Part shown: positions 1 to 10,140 of the stretch, piece after piece | Layout: each line of letters begins with the position of its first letter | Numbering within the stretch: position 1 is the stretch's first letter | Assembly: GCF_003597395.2 (NCBI RefSeq) | Contig: NC_133769.1 | Span: forward strand, 46,121,539 to 46,185,538 | DNA from: Chelonoidis abingdonii | Lineage: Eukaryota > Chordata > Testudines > Testudinidae | Reading direction: 5' to 3' | DNA: 64,000 nt | The notes under the pieces: generated by a model | What the model was told of the DNA's origin: nothing | Databases searched by the model: none | The model's input: only the letters and a program-made list of their open reading frames with translations | Program-made: the position numbers and the translations under genes

Positions 1-528
1 CATAGAATGTATGATGTTTATTTACCTGAACAATAACAACTCACAATGTCTTTAAAGCATATTTGACTGAGAACTTTAATACGTGTGTCTATAAAGAATT
101 CATAAGCTTTTGTTATCCAAGACCCATGGTTTGAAAACAATTAAGTATTGTAATGAGAGTAGTGCATACTCTTTATTAATGGAGAGTATCCTCTTGCAGT
201 TAGTGCCATAGGAAAGTTCACTCTGTATGTGAAAACTTTGTCTTTATGTCCACTATACCCTGACCAATATAGTATTCCTACAATAATAAGTAATAATTCT
301 GCTGTATTTTCTCTTTGTCAACAACCACCATATCATGCACTCCTAAGTTAACAGTTAAATATTTCGAACAAACATGTAATGCTGTAGAATATCAAGATAA
401 GTCACTACACATGATGCCAAAGGGTGCTTTAAATAGGTTACTGTGCGCTCTGTGCCTTTCCAGAACACTTTGAGCCAAATTTTTCCCTAAGATACTTAGC
501 TCCCCTGGACGTCACTGGGATCGTTATT
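1..528. other. Unassigned AT-rich DNA
   Basis: No long ORF, no recognised repeat and no clear regulatory signal. It is AT-rich and reads like old intergenic or intronic sequence. Confidence 0.5.
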
Positions 529-620
529 ATTTATTTGTATTACCATAGAACCTAGGATGCCTTGTCATGGACTAGGATCTCATTGTGCTAGGTGCTGTAC
601 AAACACGGTGTGAGTTTTGA
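529..620 (-). repeat. L2-like LINE 3' tail fragment, antisense
   Basis: The text reads as an antisense copy of a common amniote LINE-derived tail, with the phrases 'ttatttgtattacc' and 'attgtgctaggtgctgtaca'. Related tails in the opposite orientation occur near 58.3 kb and 63.3 kb, where 'aagggact' is followed by 'tagcac' or 'gccaag'. Family assignment is by recall of the tail, so L2-like versus another CR1-clade LINE is uncertain. Confidence 0.5.
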
Positions 621-3600
621 GCATGTGTTTGTGGACAGAATTTCTCTCATTATGTTTATAATACCTCGTAAATGGATAAAAATAGTCTTCTGTTTTGTTT
701 CCAAACATGAAAGCAACTCTGTGTATTCAGTAATACCTCAGCATGTGGGTGAGAAGTGATCTGTATCCCAAATGAATTATTTAACAGCCCATGTGTTGAT
801 TTGTAAAGATGATCATCCAGCTAATGTGTCTTTCCCTAAGATGTTGGCTATAATTTGTAGATTTAACTTGGGTGTATATTCTGATGACAGCTTGGTTTGG
901 GAAGAAATGTTTGTTCAGGGTAGATGGATCTATTTTATGAACTGAATCTTTCTTTACTTCAATTTATTTATGAATGGTACAACTGTTTCCCTCAGGGACT
1001 AATGGTGATTCACTGCTAAGGTTTGTGTCATACATTCATGATTGGTGTACTTGTCAAGAAAGCTCTAGAATATGAGCCAGTCAAAAGACATTGAGATAAA
1101 TTGTAACTATTTCTTTATCTTTCTATCCTATATTTTAAGCCTATATTACTGTTACTGCTATCTTACATTTACAATTAAAATCAGAAAGGATTCCAAAGCA
1201 CTTTACAACTATTTAGATAGAGCACCATTGAATTGTCGCTGCCTCTTAGCTATAGAGGTAGAAACCAGACAGGATGCAGTACATTGTACAAGAATGTGGG
1301 GTGGGGCTGACGATGAGAGAACAAACTACCACCATCATCTTTAATGACCATACTGAACCCTCGATTTTCAAAAGTTTTGTTGAAAAGAATAAAATGCATG
1401 ATCTTCAGTCTACCAGTCCTAGACAATGAAGGGCTGAGTTGCTTTTTCTGGGATTTAAGCCTGGAGTTCTAAGGAATCCCAGCATTTCAAAACTGAAATT
1501 TTTAAAATTTATTTCTTTGGATTTATCAGCACAGACACAAAAAGAGGGCATCAACCTATCCAAGCACCTAGGCACCTTGACATAATTTGAAAAGAAAATA
1601 AAAGAAATAACCATGAGAATAGCAGAGAAATTTTCTAGACGTGGGAAGATAGACACTTTTGGGTTTGTGTGTATAGAAGGTCCATCCATCCATCCATCTA
1701 TCCATCCAATGAAAAGTTCTGGCCTTGATGCAGGAATTACTGTATCAAATTCACTGGACTACCTTATGCAGGAGATTGGACAGCGCTAACATTTTTTAAA
1801 GTGTCTAAGTGACTTAGGGGCCCAAATGATGTAGGTATTTAGGAGCCTTAGGAGCCATAAACTCTCAATGTGACTTATGTTTATAAGTTCCTAAGTCACT
1901 TCTGAAAATGGGACTTAGGAGCCTAAGTCATCAAGATAAGAATAATGTTCCCTTCTGGCTTTACATCTATTAATCTGTCCTAGGTTCTTATATTGTGCCA
2001 ATGACTGTGGTAGTGGAGGTCTATGACTGCATTTTTTGTGGAAGAGCTATATGCTGTAAATAAATTGTGGCAACCATTCTGAACTCTTTAATAGGTGATG
2101 CAATCAACATAAAAGCTAGAAAATTGAAGGAAACCAAAATGCTTCATACAGGAGGGAGCTGGAAACCAGTGGGTTCCACTGGCATAATGTGCAAGTCACT
2201 TCTGCAGGAGGCCCTAAGGAAAAAATAACTGGAATGAACAAATTCCATGTAATCCGATAGCCAGAATCTCTTTGGCTCGGGGCACAGAAGCCAGTTCTGC
2301 TCATTATTTAACTTGCTCTGGTCAATGGCCAGATTTTGGCAGAAGGGCTTTTTCAATCTGAAACCAACCCAGGGATGATCACAGTACTCAACTAATCACT
2401 TGTTTTTCACCTATGAGAAACACAGATAAAATCGGGATGTCTCTGTGCACCCCATACTGATTGCTCATTTTCTAAGTTCAAATAAATACAAGCTCTGAAA
2501 TTTGCAAGCACAAGGAATACTCAGTAAACAATCTGCAAGGACAAAGCTGGATGAGTTAACAAGAATAGGCGAGGCACTTGATGCCTGGTATAGGTTTCTG
2601 TTGAAATGTGTGTAACTATGTGGTATTTTCTGTAATGAAAAGCTTAAATAACAGATATAAATGCACTACAGAATCTTGTGGAAAGAAGGGGGAACAACAA
2701 AATAAGGAGCAGCAAAAGAAGGACAACAATATACATTGATCTGTTCTCTTATACATAAGAAGGATGCTCAACTAATTCAAACTTGACATATGACATAATT
2801 TACCTTTGTTTTTTTCATACCAAGGGATGGGGCAGAAATTCTGAATTCTAGGAAAAAGCATGGAAGGCAGCAGAAATATCCACATTCCTTCAAACTCCAT
2901 AATAACTGAAACAGTCTGACAAAGTGCACATTACTATTTGGTTGTTTCTGAGGAATAAAATCTCCATTTTTTTTCTTCCTAAGTGGTTGTACAAATCTAC
3001 AGATCCCATAAGGAAGCCCATTTGAACTGACATACATAGATCCCATCTAGTGGTTGGCAAACACAGGACTAACTAACACTCTCTCAGAAACCTGCACACC
3101 TGCTTGTCCATAGTGCTGGGATAATCCAGGAGCCTACCCTCATAAGGGAATGTTGTTGGATTCAAGCAGGGTACATGACATGACAGCCTCCCAATAGAAG
3201 AGAGTTTCTCACTCTGGACAGGTCTGAAATAGGTCCAGGCTCACCTCCAAGAAATAAGGCTGCAAAAAAGCATTTTGCACAGCATTTAATAGAACTTTGG
3301 TTGTAAGATTTGTTTTCATTTACAGATCCCATGGCTATGAGAAACCCTTTGGTTATCTGTATTTCAAATGCTGGCTGGTTATTTTTTCTCTAGCCTTGTC
3401 TGTTGCTATGGTGTTTCTGCATTCACACTATGTCCATGGTGTACATTGCACTGGTAGTTTGTTGCTGAAATGTTTTTACTGAAAATTAAACGGAGTACTG
3501 GATTTTAGTCCTCACCCTGTAACTAACAGCATCTGATCGCTTCATTTACCAAGGCAAATAGCATTTGTCGTCCATGTATCAGAAAATTCCCTAGAAGGCA

Positions 3601-3639
3601 ACAGACATTCTTATATGTTCATACTTCACATTGCGAGAC
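621..3639. other. Unassigned old non-coding DNA
   Basis: Short chance ORFs only, none with a recognisable domain. A (CCAT)n run lies at about 1681-1709. At 1795-1945 there are repeated, partly palindromic units of the type 'cttaggagcc' / 'gtgacttag', a phrase that recurs in altered form near 32.3 kb and 36.85 kb. Nothing else could be assigned. Confidence 0.5.
1681..1709. repeat. (CCAT)n microsatellite
   Basis: Consecutive ccat/ccatc units with one interrupted unit (ctat). Simple tandem repeat. Confidence 0.85.
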
Positions 3640-4193
3640 TTAACCAGTTCAACCTATATTGCTTATCCAAAAGAAGATCAAGAGATGATATGATTATAAG
3701 TACCTCTACAAAGAGAAAATACTGGGTTAAAGGGCTCTTTTGCAGAAAAAGGCAGAACAAGAACCAATGGAAGCTAAATCCAGACACAAAATTCGAAATA
3801 AGGTACACATTCTGAACAGAGACGGTGATTAACCACTTGAACTAACTAGCAAGGGAAGTTGTGGATTCTCCATCTCATGAGGTCTTTAAATCAAGATTGG
3901 ATGCTTTTCTGAGTGATATGGTTTAATCAAACTCAAATTATTGGGCTTACTGCAGGAGTAACTGGATAGAATTCTATGGCTTATATTATACAGGAACTCA
4001 GCCTAGACTATCTAATAGTCTCCTCTGGCTTCAGGTGACATGGCTGTCCTGCCCTGACAAATTACCTGTATCATCTACCGAGACTAGTTATGAGCTATGC
4101 ATCAAGCTCATAACCTGTGTTATGCAGGAGGTCAGACTAGCTGATCATAATAGTCCCCTCTAGCCTTAAAATGTATGAATCTATGAGGAACAA
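3640..4193 (+). mobile_element. CR1 LINE 3' end, sense
   Basis: This is a 5'-truncated CR1-type non-LTR retrotransposon. A short stretch near its start resembles the C-terminal end of CR1 ORF2 (conceptual 'CLSKRRSRDDMI', about 3661-3696). Then come the conserved 3' phrases 'tggattctccatctcatgag', 'tttaaatcaagattggatgc' and 'tattgggctta', and the terminal 'atgtatgaatctatgagg'. CR1 elements insert by target-primed reverse transcription and are usually 5' truncated, as here. The copy is diverged. The same family appears antisense at 31 kb and 54.5 kb. Confidence 0.85.
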
Positions 4194-4248
4194 AGGGTCC
4201 TGTGCAGCCATTCCATAGATCCCACTTGTCAATGAATAAAAATATCAA

Positions 4249-4444
4249 AAAGCAGCATAGAGTCCTGTGGCACGTTATAAACTAACAGATGTATTGGAGC
4301 ATGAGCTTTCATGGGTGAATACCCACTTCATCAAATCCACCCACGAAAGTGCATGCTCCAATATATCTGTTAGTCTATAAGGTGCCACAGGACTCTTTGC
4401 TGCTTGTACAGATCCAGACTAACACGGCTACCCCTCTGATACTT
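4249..4444 (+). mobile_element. Penelope-like tail insertion with inverted duplicate (hairpin), 10-bp TSD
   Basis: Two copies of a Penelope-like element (PLE) tail lie head to head: an inverted copy at about 4250-4317 and a direct copy at about 4338-4405, separated by roughly 20 bp. The direct copy continues to 4444 with 'cagactaacacggctacccc'. The whole unit is flanked by a perfect 10-bp direct repeat, aaaatatcaa, at 4239-4248 and 4445-4454, so it entered as one insertion event. The inverted half holds a damaged version of the hammerhead-like motif seen at 52.1 kb: read on the minus strand it has TTGATGA in place of CTGANGA. RNA from this locus would fold into a stem of about 68 bp with mismatches. 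Confidence 0.85.
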
Positions 4445-4454
4445 AAAATATCAA

Positions 4455-6289
4455 GTGTATCTATAAACCACATTTAGTTTGGTTTTGAAAGTGTGGGTCC
4501 TTTAATGGAAAGAAACAGGGAGTGTTGCCTAAAATTCCTACAAAAGACTCATTGAGCAACCACAATTAGTAAACCAAAGATGCTATAACATGTTTGTTTT
4601 CTTGACGAGGGAATAATGTGATTAATAAATGGAGCTCTTATTGGTAAAGTTCCAAACACTGTCATTTCTTTTATCTGTAACTTCAAACAGCTTTACATTC
4701 ACGAACTGGAAACTATAAAGGTCACCCATAAAGGTTTTGATCCTGGTCCATAGAAGTCAATAGGAGTTTTTGCCATTAACATCAATGGGAGCCTGAACAA
4801 GCCAATAGGGTCTGATTTTCAAAGGTGCTTAGCACTCCCAGCTGCTATTGATTTAAATATGGGTGATGAGCACCTCTGAATATCTGGTTGTTACTTTAGG
4901 ATGCAGTTAGCTCTCTGATATAGAATCCTCTATATAAATGAATAGAAAAATATTGTTCTTTCTTTGCCACCTCCTCTTGCTTTATAGGGAACTCCTATGA
5001 TACGTCAAGATCTGCAGTGAAAGAACAAACAGTTCCTGATTCAAGCTTCCCATTGTGATGAAACTTTAATGGTGAGTCATGGTTCATGGCATTAAATATT
5101 TAAGATCAAATATGTAGTGTGACTTCTGCCTTTTGACATGTTAAATGATGACTAGCCCTTCAGATCTGTCTAGGCAAGTGCACATATTGCCCATCCTTGA
5201 AATGCAGAGGATACATAAATTCAACACACTAGCCCTATTCTCCTTATTATACCAGCTCAACCTTTTTTTAAAAAAATGAGTCTGCACTGGTGTAACAGTG
5301 GAGAATCTGACCTAAGGCATGCCTTGAATAAAATAGCCCCATTGAAAAGGTGGGGTTACTTTGACATGGACGGCAGTAGTAGATTCAGAAGTTGTCTGCT
5401 GTACTAGCAATGGTGAGTGAAAAGCTTACAGAGCAGAACATAGAGAACTCCTAGAGCAGAAGGTGGAGCTATTCTAGGTATGGAGAAGCAGCTGTAGGGG
5501 AAGAAGACTGGCTGACAAGAGCTGGGGAAGATGGTGTAGCAGGAGCTTGTAGAGGAGAAGCAGCAGTGGGGGAGGGGGAGGCAGTAATACTTTGTGAAGG
5601 CATAGAGGAATAGAGAAACCTGGGAGTTGATGGAGGGGAGGGAGGCAGGAGACCTCCCAAGGAGCTTGATGGGAGAGGAGCTATGGAAACTCTCTGTGGA
5701 GGCTGGGAGACAGGCAGATGGTGCAGAACATGGATCCAAGCTCAGATCCATGCATTGTATGAAACGTTTAAAATAAACCTATTTTGAATTATGGTGCTAT
5801 AATTCCATTTAGGAGCTCAGGTAACTGCACAAACCACTTGAGCTTTGGTTTCCTGGCTTCTGACATTATTGAGACTCCTTGATAGGATTAGAGCCCTGTA
5901 ATTCACAGTGGCTGGTTGTTTATTATAGATGTAATTAGCCTGAGCATGCATAAATGCACAGTAGTTTCTATTGTGTTACAGCATAATCCAATCATCATTG
6001 CAGCGGTTATTTTATTGTCAGGTAAAGAACATGGAATTTGAGCTGTGGAGATCTGAATAAATATGTGAATGCTGGAAGAAGTATTTATTCTAAATGGCAT
6101 ACTACAGCCCAGCTTGAGGTGAGTAGCTATAATACTGAAACTGCCTATGAAAGTATATTCAGAGCCTAATAGATTGATGGTAACTGACCTAATTTTTTTT
6201 TCTAAATCAGTACCTGTCATTGGTGCATTATGGTACAGCAGAGTTCTCTCATAAGTGTTATGACAGCAAGAGGTTCAAAGCAAAGATGC
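4455..6289. other. Unassigned DNA with a purine-rich tract
   Basis: No recognised gene. The plus strand at about 5464-5720 is strongly purine-rich (repeated gaggagaagcag / gggaaga words) and creates pyrimidine-rich chance ORFs on the minus strand. Near 4750 there is one copy of the dispersed 'gaagtcaat' phrase discussed in the findings. Confidence 0.5.
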
Positions 6290-6299
6290 TCAAATAAGA

Positions 6300-6451
6300 T
6301 GTCACCCATTTATACTATACCAGTAGAGGTGATCTTGAAGGTCTGGAAAGTGTCTTCACACTCCACTATCCAGCATACTCGACAGGGGCTGCCCTTGATG
6401 AGAAGCTCGGTCAGGGTTAGGGTTAGGGTTTGAAGCAAACAGGGGCATGAA
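6300..6451 (-). pseudogene. RT-RNase H connection, truncated
   Basis: The minus strand continues past RT with 'LTLTLTELLIKGSP' and 'WIVECEDTFQTFK', which fits the tether between RT and RNase H in gypsy elements. After about 6300 no RNase H motif could be followed, so the element appears to be truncated there. Confidence 0.6.
6411..6431. repeat. Short TTAGGG run inside the retrotransposon
   Basis: Two perfect TTAGGG units (6417-6428) with partial units on both sides. On the minus strand they encode alternating Thr-Leu codons inside the RT-RNase H tether, so they look like a small in-frame expansion of the element's own sequence and not a relic of a chromosome end. Confidence 0.75.
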
Positions 6452-7389
6452 TCACTGGTAATACCCATCCAGCCACAGGAACTGCCACACCTGCCTCTTT
6501 GTGGTCGGGGCAGGACAGACCTGCAGCACTAGTACCTTCCCCACAAGAGGGTGTACTTGCCTCCACACCTCTGCAGGGTGTATCCCAGATAGGTGGTTTC
6601 TTGCCACCTGCTTTGGCATTTTTTGGGGTTCGCTGTTAGCCCGGCGGCTCGCAGGGCCCAAAGAATGGCTGCCACCTGGTTTAAATGGTCCTCCCAATGC
6701 TGGCTGTACACTACTACATCATCCAAGTAGGCTACAGTGTATGCCATAGGAGGCGGTTCATCATCAGCTGGAAGGATGCTGGGGCTCAATGAAGGTTGAA
6801 GGGCATTCGAGTGAAATGACAGAGTCCTGTCCAAGTGGCAAACACTGTCTTCTCCCTGGAGCTCAGGTCCAGGTGATTTGCCAGTAGCCCTTCATGAGAT
6901 CAAGGGTTGTGATGTATTAAGATTTCCTGAGATGGTCAAGGAGTTTGTCAATCCAGGTCATTCGGTAGGCATTGAACATTGAGATCACATTCACCATCCA
7001 GAAGTTGATGCAGAACCAGAGGGTCCCAGGCTTCAGGATCAGCACAATGGGGCTGCACCACTTTCTCTGTGACCATTCTACACCCCTAGATCTACAATTG
7101 CCTGGAGTTCGTTCTCCATGACTTCCCACATCCACCGGGGGAGAGGCCGGATGGCTTATTGGATCACCTCCTCTGTGTTTGCCAGGATGGCATGCTGGAC
7201 CAGGGATGTCTGGCTGGGCGCCGCAGGGAAGGTCTTGGAGAAGGCTTTTAACAGGCTGTGGATTTGTTTCCACTGCTTTGTCATTAGGGTGTCACCCAAC
7301 TGTGGCTCCTCAGAGTTGGTGGCCTCAGGGACCTGTGGACCTAGAGCTGGTTTGGGGGGATACGGGATGATCAGCAGCCCCTTGCATTC
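6452..7389 (-). pseudogene. Reverse transcriptase remnant (Ty3/gypsy type)
   Basis: Fragments in order on the minus strand: 'KWCSPIVLILKPGTLWFCIN' and 'FNAYRMTWIDKLLDHL' (frame of 7273-6917), then 'TTLDLMKGYWQI' at about 6905-6870, which carries the first catalytic Asp. Then comes the YLDD box (6729-6718) followed by 'VVVYS', then 'LRAAGLTANPKKC' and 'YLGYTLQ'. The end is marked by 'TTKRQVWQFLWLDGYYQ'. The segment between the first Asp and YLDD is shortened and frameshifted. Both catalytic motifs are legible, but the frame is broken several times. Confidence 0.88.
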
Positions 7390-8345
7390 GTGCCAGGGCT
7401 TCAGGAGATTCACAAGGTAGATTTGTTTCTTCTTCTGCCGATTACTTTGTAGGGGCCCTGCCAGCAGGCTAGGAGCTTCGATTCCTCTGAGCGGAGTAGA
7501 AGGAGTACCCAGTTGCTGGGCTCAAGGGTGCAAACCCGGGCTCCCCGGTAGTACGTATGTTCTTGTACCTCTTGGGCCGCCTGCAGATTCTCCTTTGGAC
7601 CATGCCTGGACCACTCACTCCTGTAACTGCATGACATACTGTAAGAGTCCCTGAGTCATTGATGGGGTGTGCTCCCAGGTCACACTCATTAGGTCCAACA
7701 GCCCGTGGGAATTTCAGCCATACAATAATTTGAAGGGCAAGAACTTTGTGGATGCCTGGAGCACTTCCATAACAGCTAACAGCAAGGGTTGGATCAGTTG
7801 GTCCTATTGGTGGAGCTCCTGCAGGGGAAACTTATGGAGCATCTCTTTTAAGGTCCAGTTGAAACGCTTGACCAACCCATCCATCTGGGGGTAATACACC
7901 GAGGTCTGTAGCTTGATCCCCAACAATGTACACACCTGGCAGAGCAGCCTAGAGGTGAAGTTGGTGATCGGTGAGGAGGGGAGTACCACCCAGGTGAAAA
8001 ACTTCATGAGCTCTGCTGCAATGGTGTGGGCATTTGTGTTTTGTAAGGGGATGGCCTCGGGGAAATGGATGGCATAATCCATCAAGATGAGAATGTATCG
8101 GTAGCTGGCAACTACTCTTCAGGAGGGGTCCCACCAGGTCCATAGTGAACTGCTCGAAGGGGGCCCTGACCCTGGGTAAGGGCACCAAAGGGGCCTTCTG
8201 CACTCTCAGGGGATCCATGAGCTGACACTTGGGACCCAAGTTACAGTAATTCTTCACCTTGTGGTGGACTCCAGCCAGAACAAATGACCAGGACCCGAGC
8301 CAGAATCTTCTTATGCCCCAGATGACTGACTTCTGGGATGTCACT
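7390..8345 (-). pseudogene. Integrase remnant (zinc-binding, core, C-terminal)
   Basis: The zinc-binding region survives in two frames: 'HLGHKKILARVL' (from 8324) and 'AGVHHKVKNYC' just downstream. The RNase-H-fold core starts with 'FTMDLVGPL', whose first catalytic Asp is at 8140-8138. It continues in another frame with 'MDYAIHFPEAIPL' and 'QTSVYYPQMDGLVKRFN'. The second catalytic Asp region is deleted or changed ('SPITNFTSRL'), and the position normally holding the catalytic Glu is Lys (7869-7867). The C-terminal part has 'LLACWQGPYKV' and then 'MNLLKPWHE' (7413-7387), which runs straight into RT. In life the enzyme would insert element cDNA; this copy is catalytically dead. Confidence 0.85.
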
Positions 8346-8535
8346 GGCAAGTCTCAGAACAGCTCACCAGTGGCTGGGTATGGACCTCATGGGTCCATGG
8401 ATCTTGATCAGTGTGCTACAGCGATTGCCTCTCAGCTCAAAGCAGGGCCACTGGCCCAGCCAACTGGCTAAGTCACCTCTTTGTTGACACGGGCCAACTT
8501 TTCATAGGCTCAACTGAAGTGTTCTGCCTCCTGGG

Positions 8536-8850
8536 TTACTCATTGTCTTCCTCAGGCAGATCCCCCTTGAGGCCTTCCTGAGTAAGGGAAGCTCTAAGGT
8601 TTGTGCCCTGAAGCAGTTCTGCAAACCCCATCCAGTTGTGGCTGAGGATGATGGGGTAGGCAAGCGTGGAGGCCAACTTCACCGTCATCACCCAAGTCCC
8701 TTCATTTATGGTCAGGGTTCCCAGGCACTGGGGTAAAGTCTCACATCCCAATGAGTACACTGGTGTCTTATTTCTCCAAGCACCTGCTCATGGCCAGGGG
8801 TGAGCTCCTGGCAGACGAGGATCTGTCCAGAGCCCAAATGTATGAGGTCG
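8536..8850 (-). pseudogene. Retropepsin-like protease remnant
   Basis: On the minus strand a short piece reads GSGQILV (8834-8814) where retroelement proteases carry the D-S/T-G active-site loop. The catalytic aspartate is not present in this copy. After a frame change, the stretch at 8760-8536 contains 'STLAYPIILSHNWMGFAELL', which fits the C-terminal half of a gypsy protease, where a 'YP-ILG-DW' type motif is common. Position between the CCHC knuckle and integrase is as expected. Confidence is moderate because the active site is lost. Confidence 0.6.
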
Positions 8851-8960
8851 GTGATCTGTATCCATCCTACTTTCATGGGGGTCATGACTTTTGCAGCAGG
8901 CTGCTAGCAGGCATGGTATTCTGCCATGTAGTCCTGGCCAAGACTACAATCCATGTCTGG

Positions 8961-9002
8961 GCATTCTCGTTGCAGGTGTACAAACTGGCCACATGCAAAG
9001 CA
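8961..9002 (-). pseudogene. gag nucleocapsid zinc knuckle (CCHC)
   Basis: The minus strand encodes CFACGQFVHLQREC, an intact C-x2-C-x4-H-x4-C knuckle, which in retroelement Gag binds RNA. It lies in a different frame from the SCAN-like segment, so at least one frameshift separates them. The same frame ends at a TAG about 40 bp further on. Confidence 0.85.
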
Positions 9003-9240
9003 GGGCCTCACTTCTGGACATGCCAAGTAGGTGGCTGCTTCAGCCAGGGGGTTGGGTGGACTCGGATTAGACAACCTGCTCCCCCTAGTTGGGGCAGCCT
9101 GGGGCTCCCCATAAAGTGGGATAGGGTCAGCAAGAAGTGTCGCTCATCCGACCATCATGTCTCTAGGGTGCAGGTAGTACATCAGTCTTGGGCTTGGACT
9201 TCTTCTCTGGGCCCAGGATGGTTGGTCCTGGTGCCAGGGT

Positions 9241-9723
9241 CCAGACTCCCAGCTCAACAGGAACTTCCGTAGCCAGGAAGTCCTCCATCAAACTGACAGC
9301 TACACCCAACATAGCAGGCTGGTGTCAAAGGACCCAGGCCCTCCCTCGAGGTGGGAGGATATATACGAACTGTTCCAGGGTGATCTGTTTGGTGATGTGC
9401 CTTCCGGAATGCCGCTTAGGTTGCAGCCATCACCAGCAGGTGTCCTTCAGTTTCTGGGCCACGACCCAGGGTCAGGCACCTGTTGAGTAGATCTTTCCTC
9501 GGAACCGTTGTCGGAAGATCTCCAGATTAATGTCCAAAGTATTGAGGATGGTGGCCTACACCTGTCCATAGTCCCAGGCCTTGTCATTTGGAAGCCCCCT
9601 GTAGGCAGTGTGAGCCACCCTCATCAGGTCCAGGGCTTGGAGGGTGGTCCACTCTTCAGGTGGTCTCCTGGCAACTGAGGGCACCATAATGAAATTGCTG
9701 TTTGATTCTTCCAGATTTGGCAT
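9241..9723 (-). pseudogene. gag remnant with SCAN-like capsid region
   Basis: One frame runs from an ATG at 9723 down to 9241, broken by TAG at 9558-9556 and three TGA codons further on. The part at about 9510-9250 resembles the SCAN domain of vertebrate zinc-finger proteins: it holds 'FRQRFR', then 'AQKLKD', then 'WLQPKRH', then 'ITLEQFVYILP', then 'RAWVL' in the order and spacing of SCAN helices. The SCAN domain is thought to derive from the gag of Gmr1-like gypsy elements, so this match and the pol order support each other. Several TGA codons sit where an arginine CGA is plausible, as expected from CpG decay. In an active element this protein would form the particle shell; this copy cannot encode it. 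Confidence 0.75.
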
Positions 9724-9735
9724 CTTTTGTTTTTT

Positions 9736-10140
9736 GCTTCATTTTCCCCTTGCTAATTAGACTTATTGAGAGGAGTCTTTGGAAAACGTGAAACAGGCTG
9801 CTCTGAAAATGTTCGGGTTTGGGCACTGTCATGGGGTTGCTGGGGAGTCCAGGCGCAGGCTACCTATGAGAGCTAATTTAAGGAAAATTAGTCTATCTAG
9901 GCAGCAAATTGAATAATGAGCATCTGACCCTGATCACAGGACACTGGAGCTCAGTTGCAGGGAGATACTCATATAGAAGCTCTTGTTGGGGAAAGAAGTT
10001 CCCAGAGAACCACATGCCCCAAGAAGGAGGGGTTTGCAACCCAAGCCTAAAAGGAGAGCTTTTATTTCAAGCTTATTCCAGTGGCATAGCTCAAAGTAGA
10101 AATTTGCCCATCCACCAAAAGTTGGGGCCTACCCAATGAC
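9736..10140 (-). other. Possible 5' leader of the gypsy-type element
   Basis: This lies directly upstream (minus sense) of the gag start. Read on the minus strand it contains an AATAAA (about 10073-10068) that could belong to an LTR. I could not define TG...CA ends, a primer-binding site or a target duplication, so the LTR assignment is only positional. Confidence 0.3.

Larger units (their letters stand above)
6290..9735 (-). mobile_element. Decayed Gmr1-like Ty3/gypsy retrotransposon, IN before RT
   Basis: Read on the minus strand from high to low coordinate, the order is: SCAN-like gag (9723-9241), CCHC zinc knuckle (9002-8961), aspartic-protease remnant (about 8850-8536), integrase zinc-binding region, core and C-terminal region (about 8330-7390), then reverse transcriptase (about 7389-6452) running into the start of RNase H (to about 6300). 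Standard Ty3/gypsy order is PR-RT-RH-IN. Integrase before RT is known from the Gmr1-like group of deuterostome gypsy elements. The integrase tail and the RT N-terminal linker share one reading frame (7413-7156), so the order is not an artefact of two adjacent insertions. The copy has many stops and frameshifts and lacks most of RNase H. No confident LTR was found at either end. Confidence 0.8.

Noticed and set aside
5404..5751. 115-residue minus-strand Ser/Pro-rich ORF
   Set aside because: It is the complement of the purine-rich tract; low-complexity composition explains the open frame.
6411..6431. Interstitial telomere as evidence of a chromosome fusion
   Set aside because: Only two perfect units, and they sit in the coding frame of a retrotransposon.
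8751..9272. 173-residue plus-strand ORF
   Set aside because: Antisense shadow over the gag/protease region of the minus-strand gypsy element; the CCHC knuckle is on the opposite strand.
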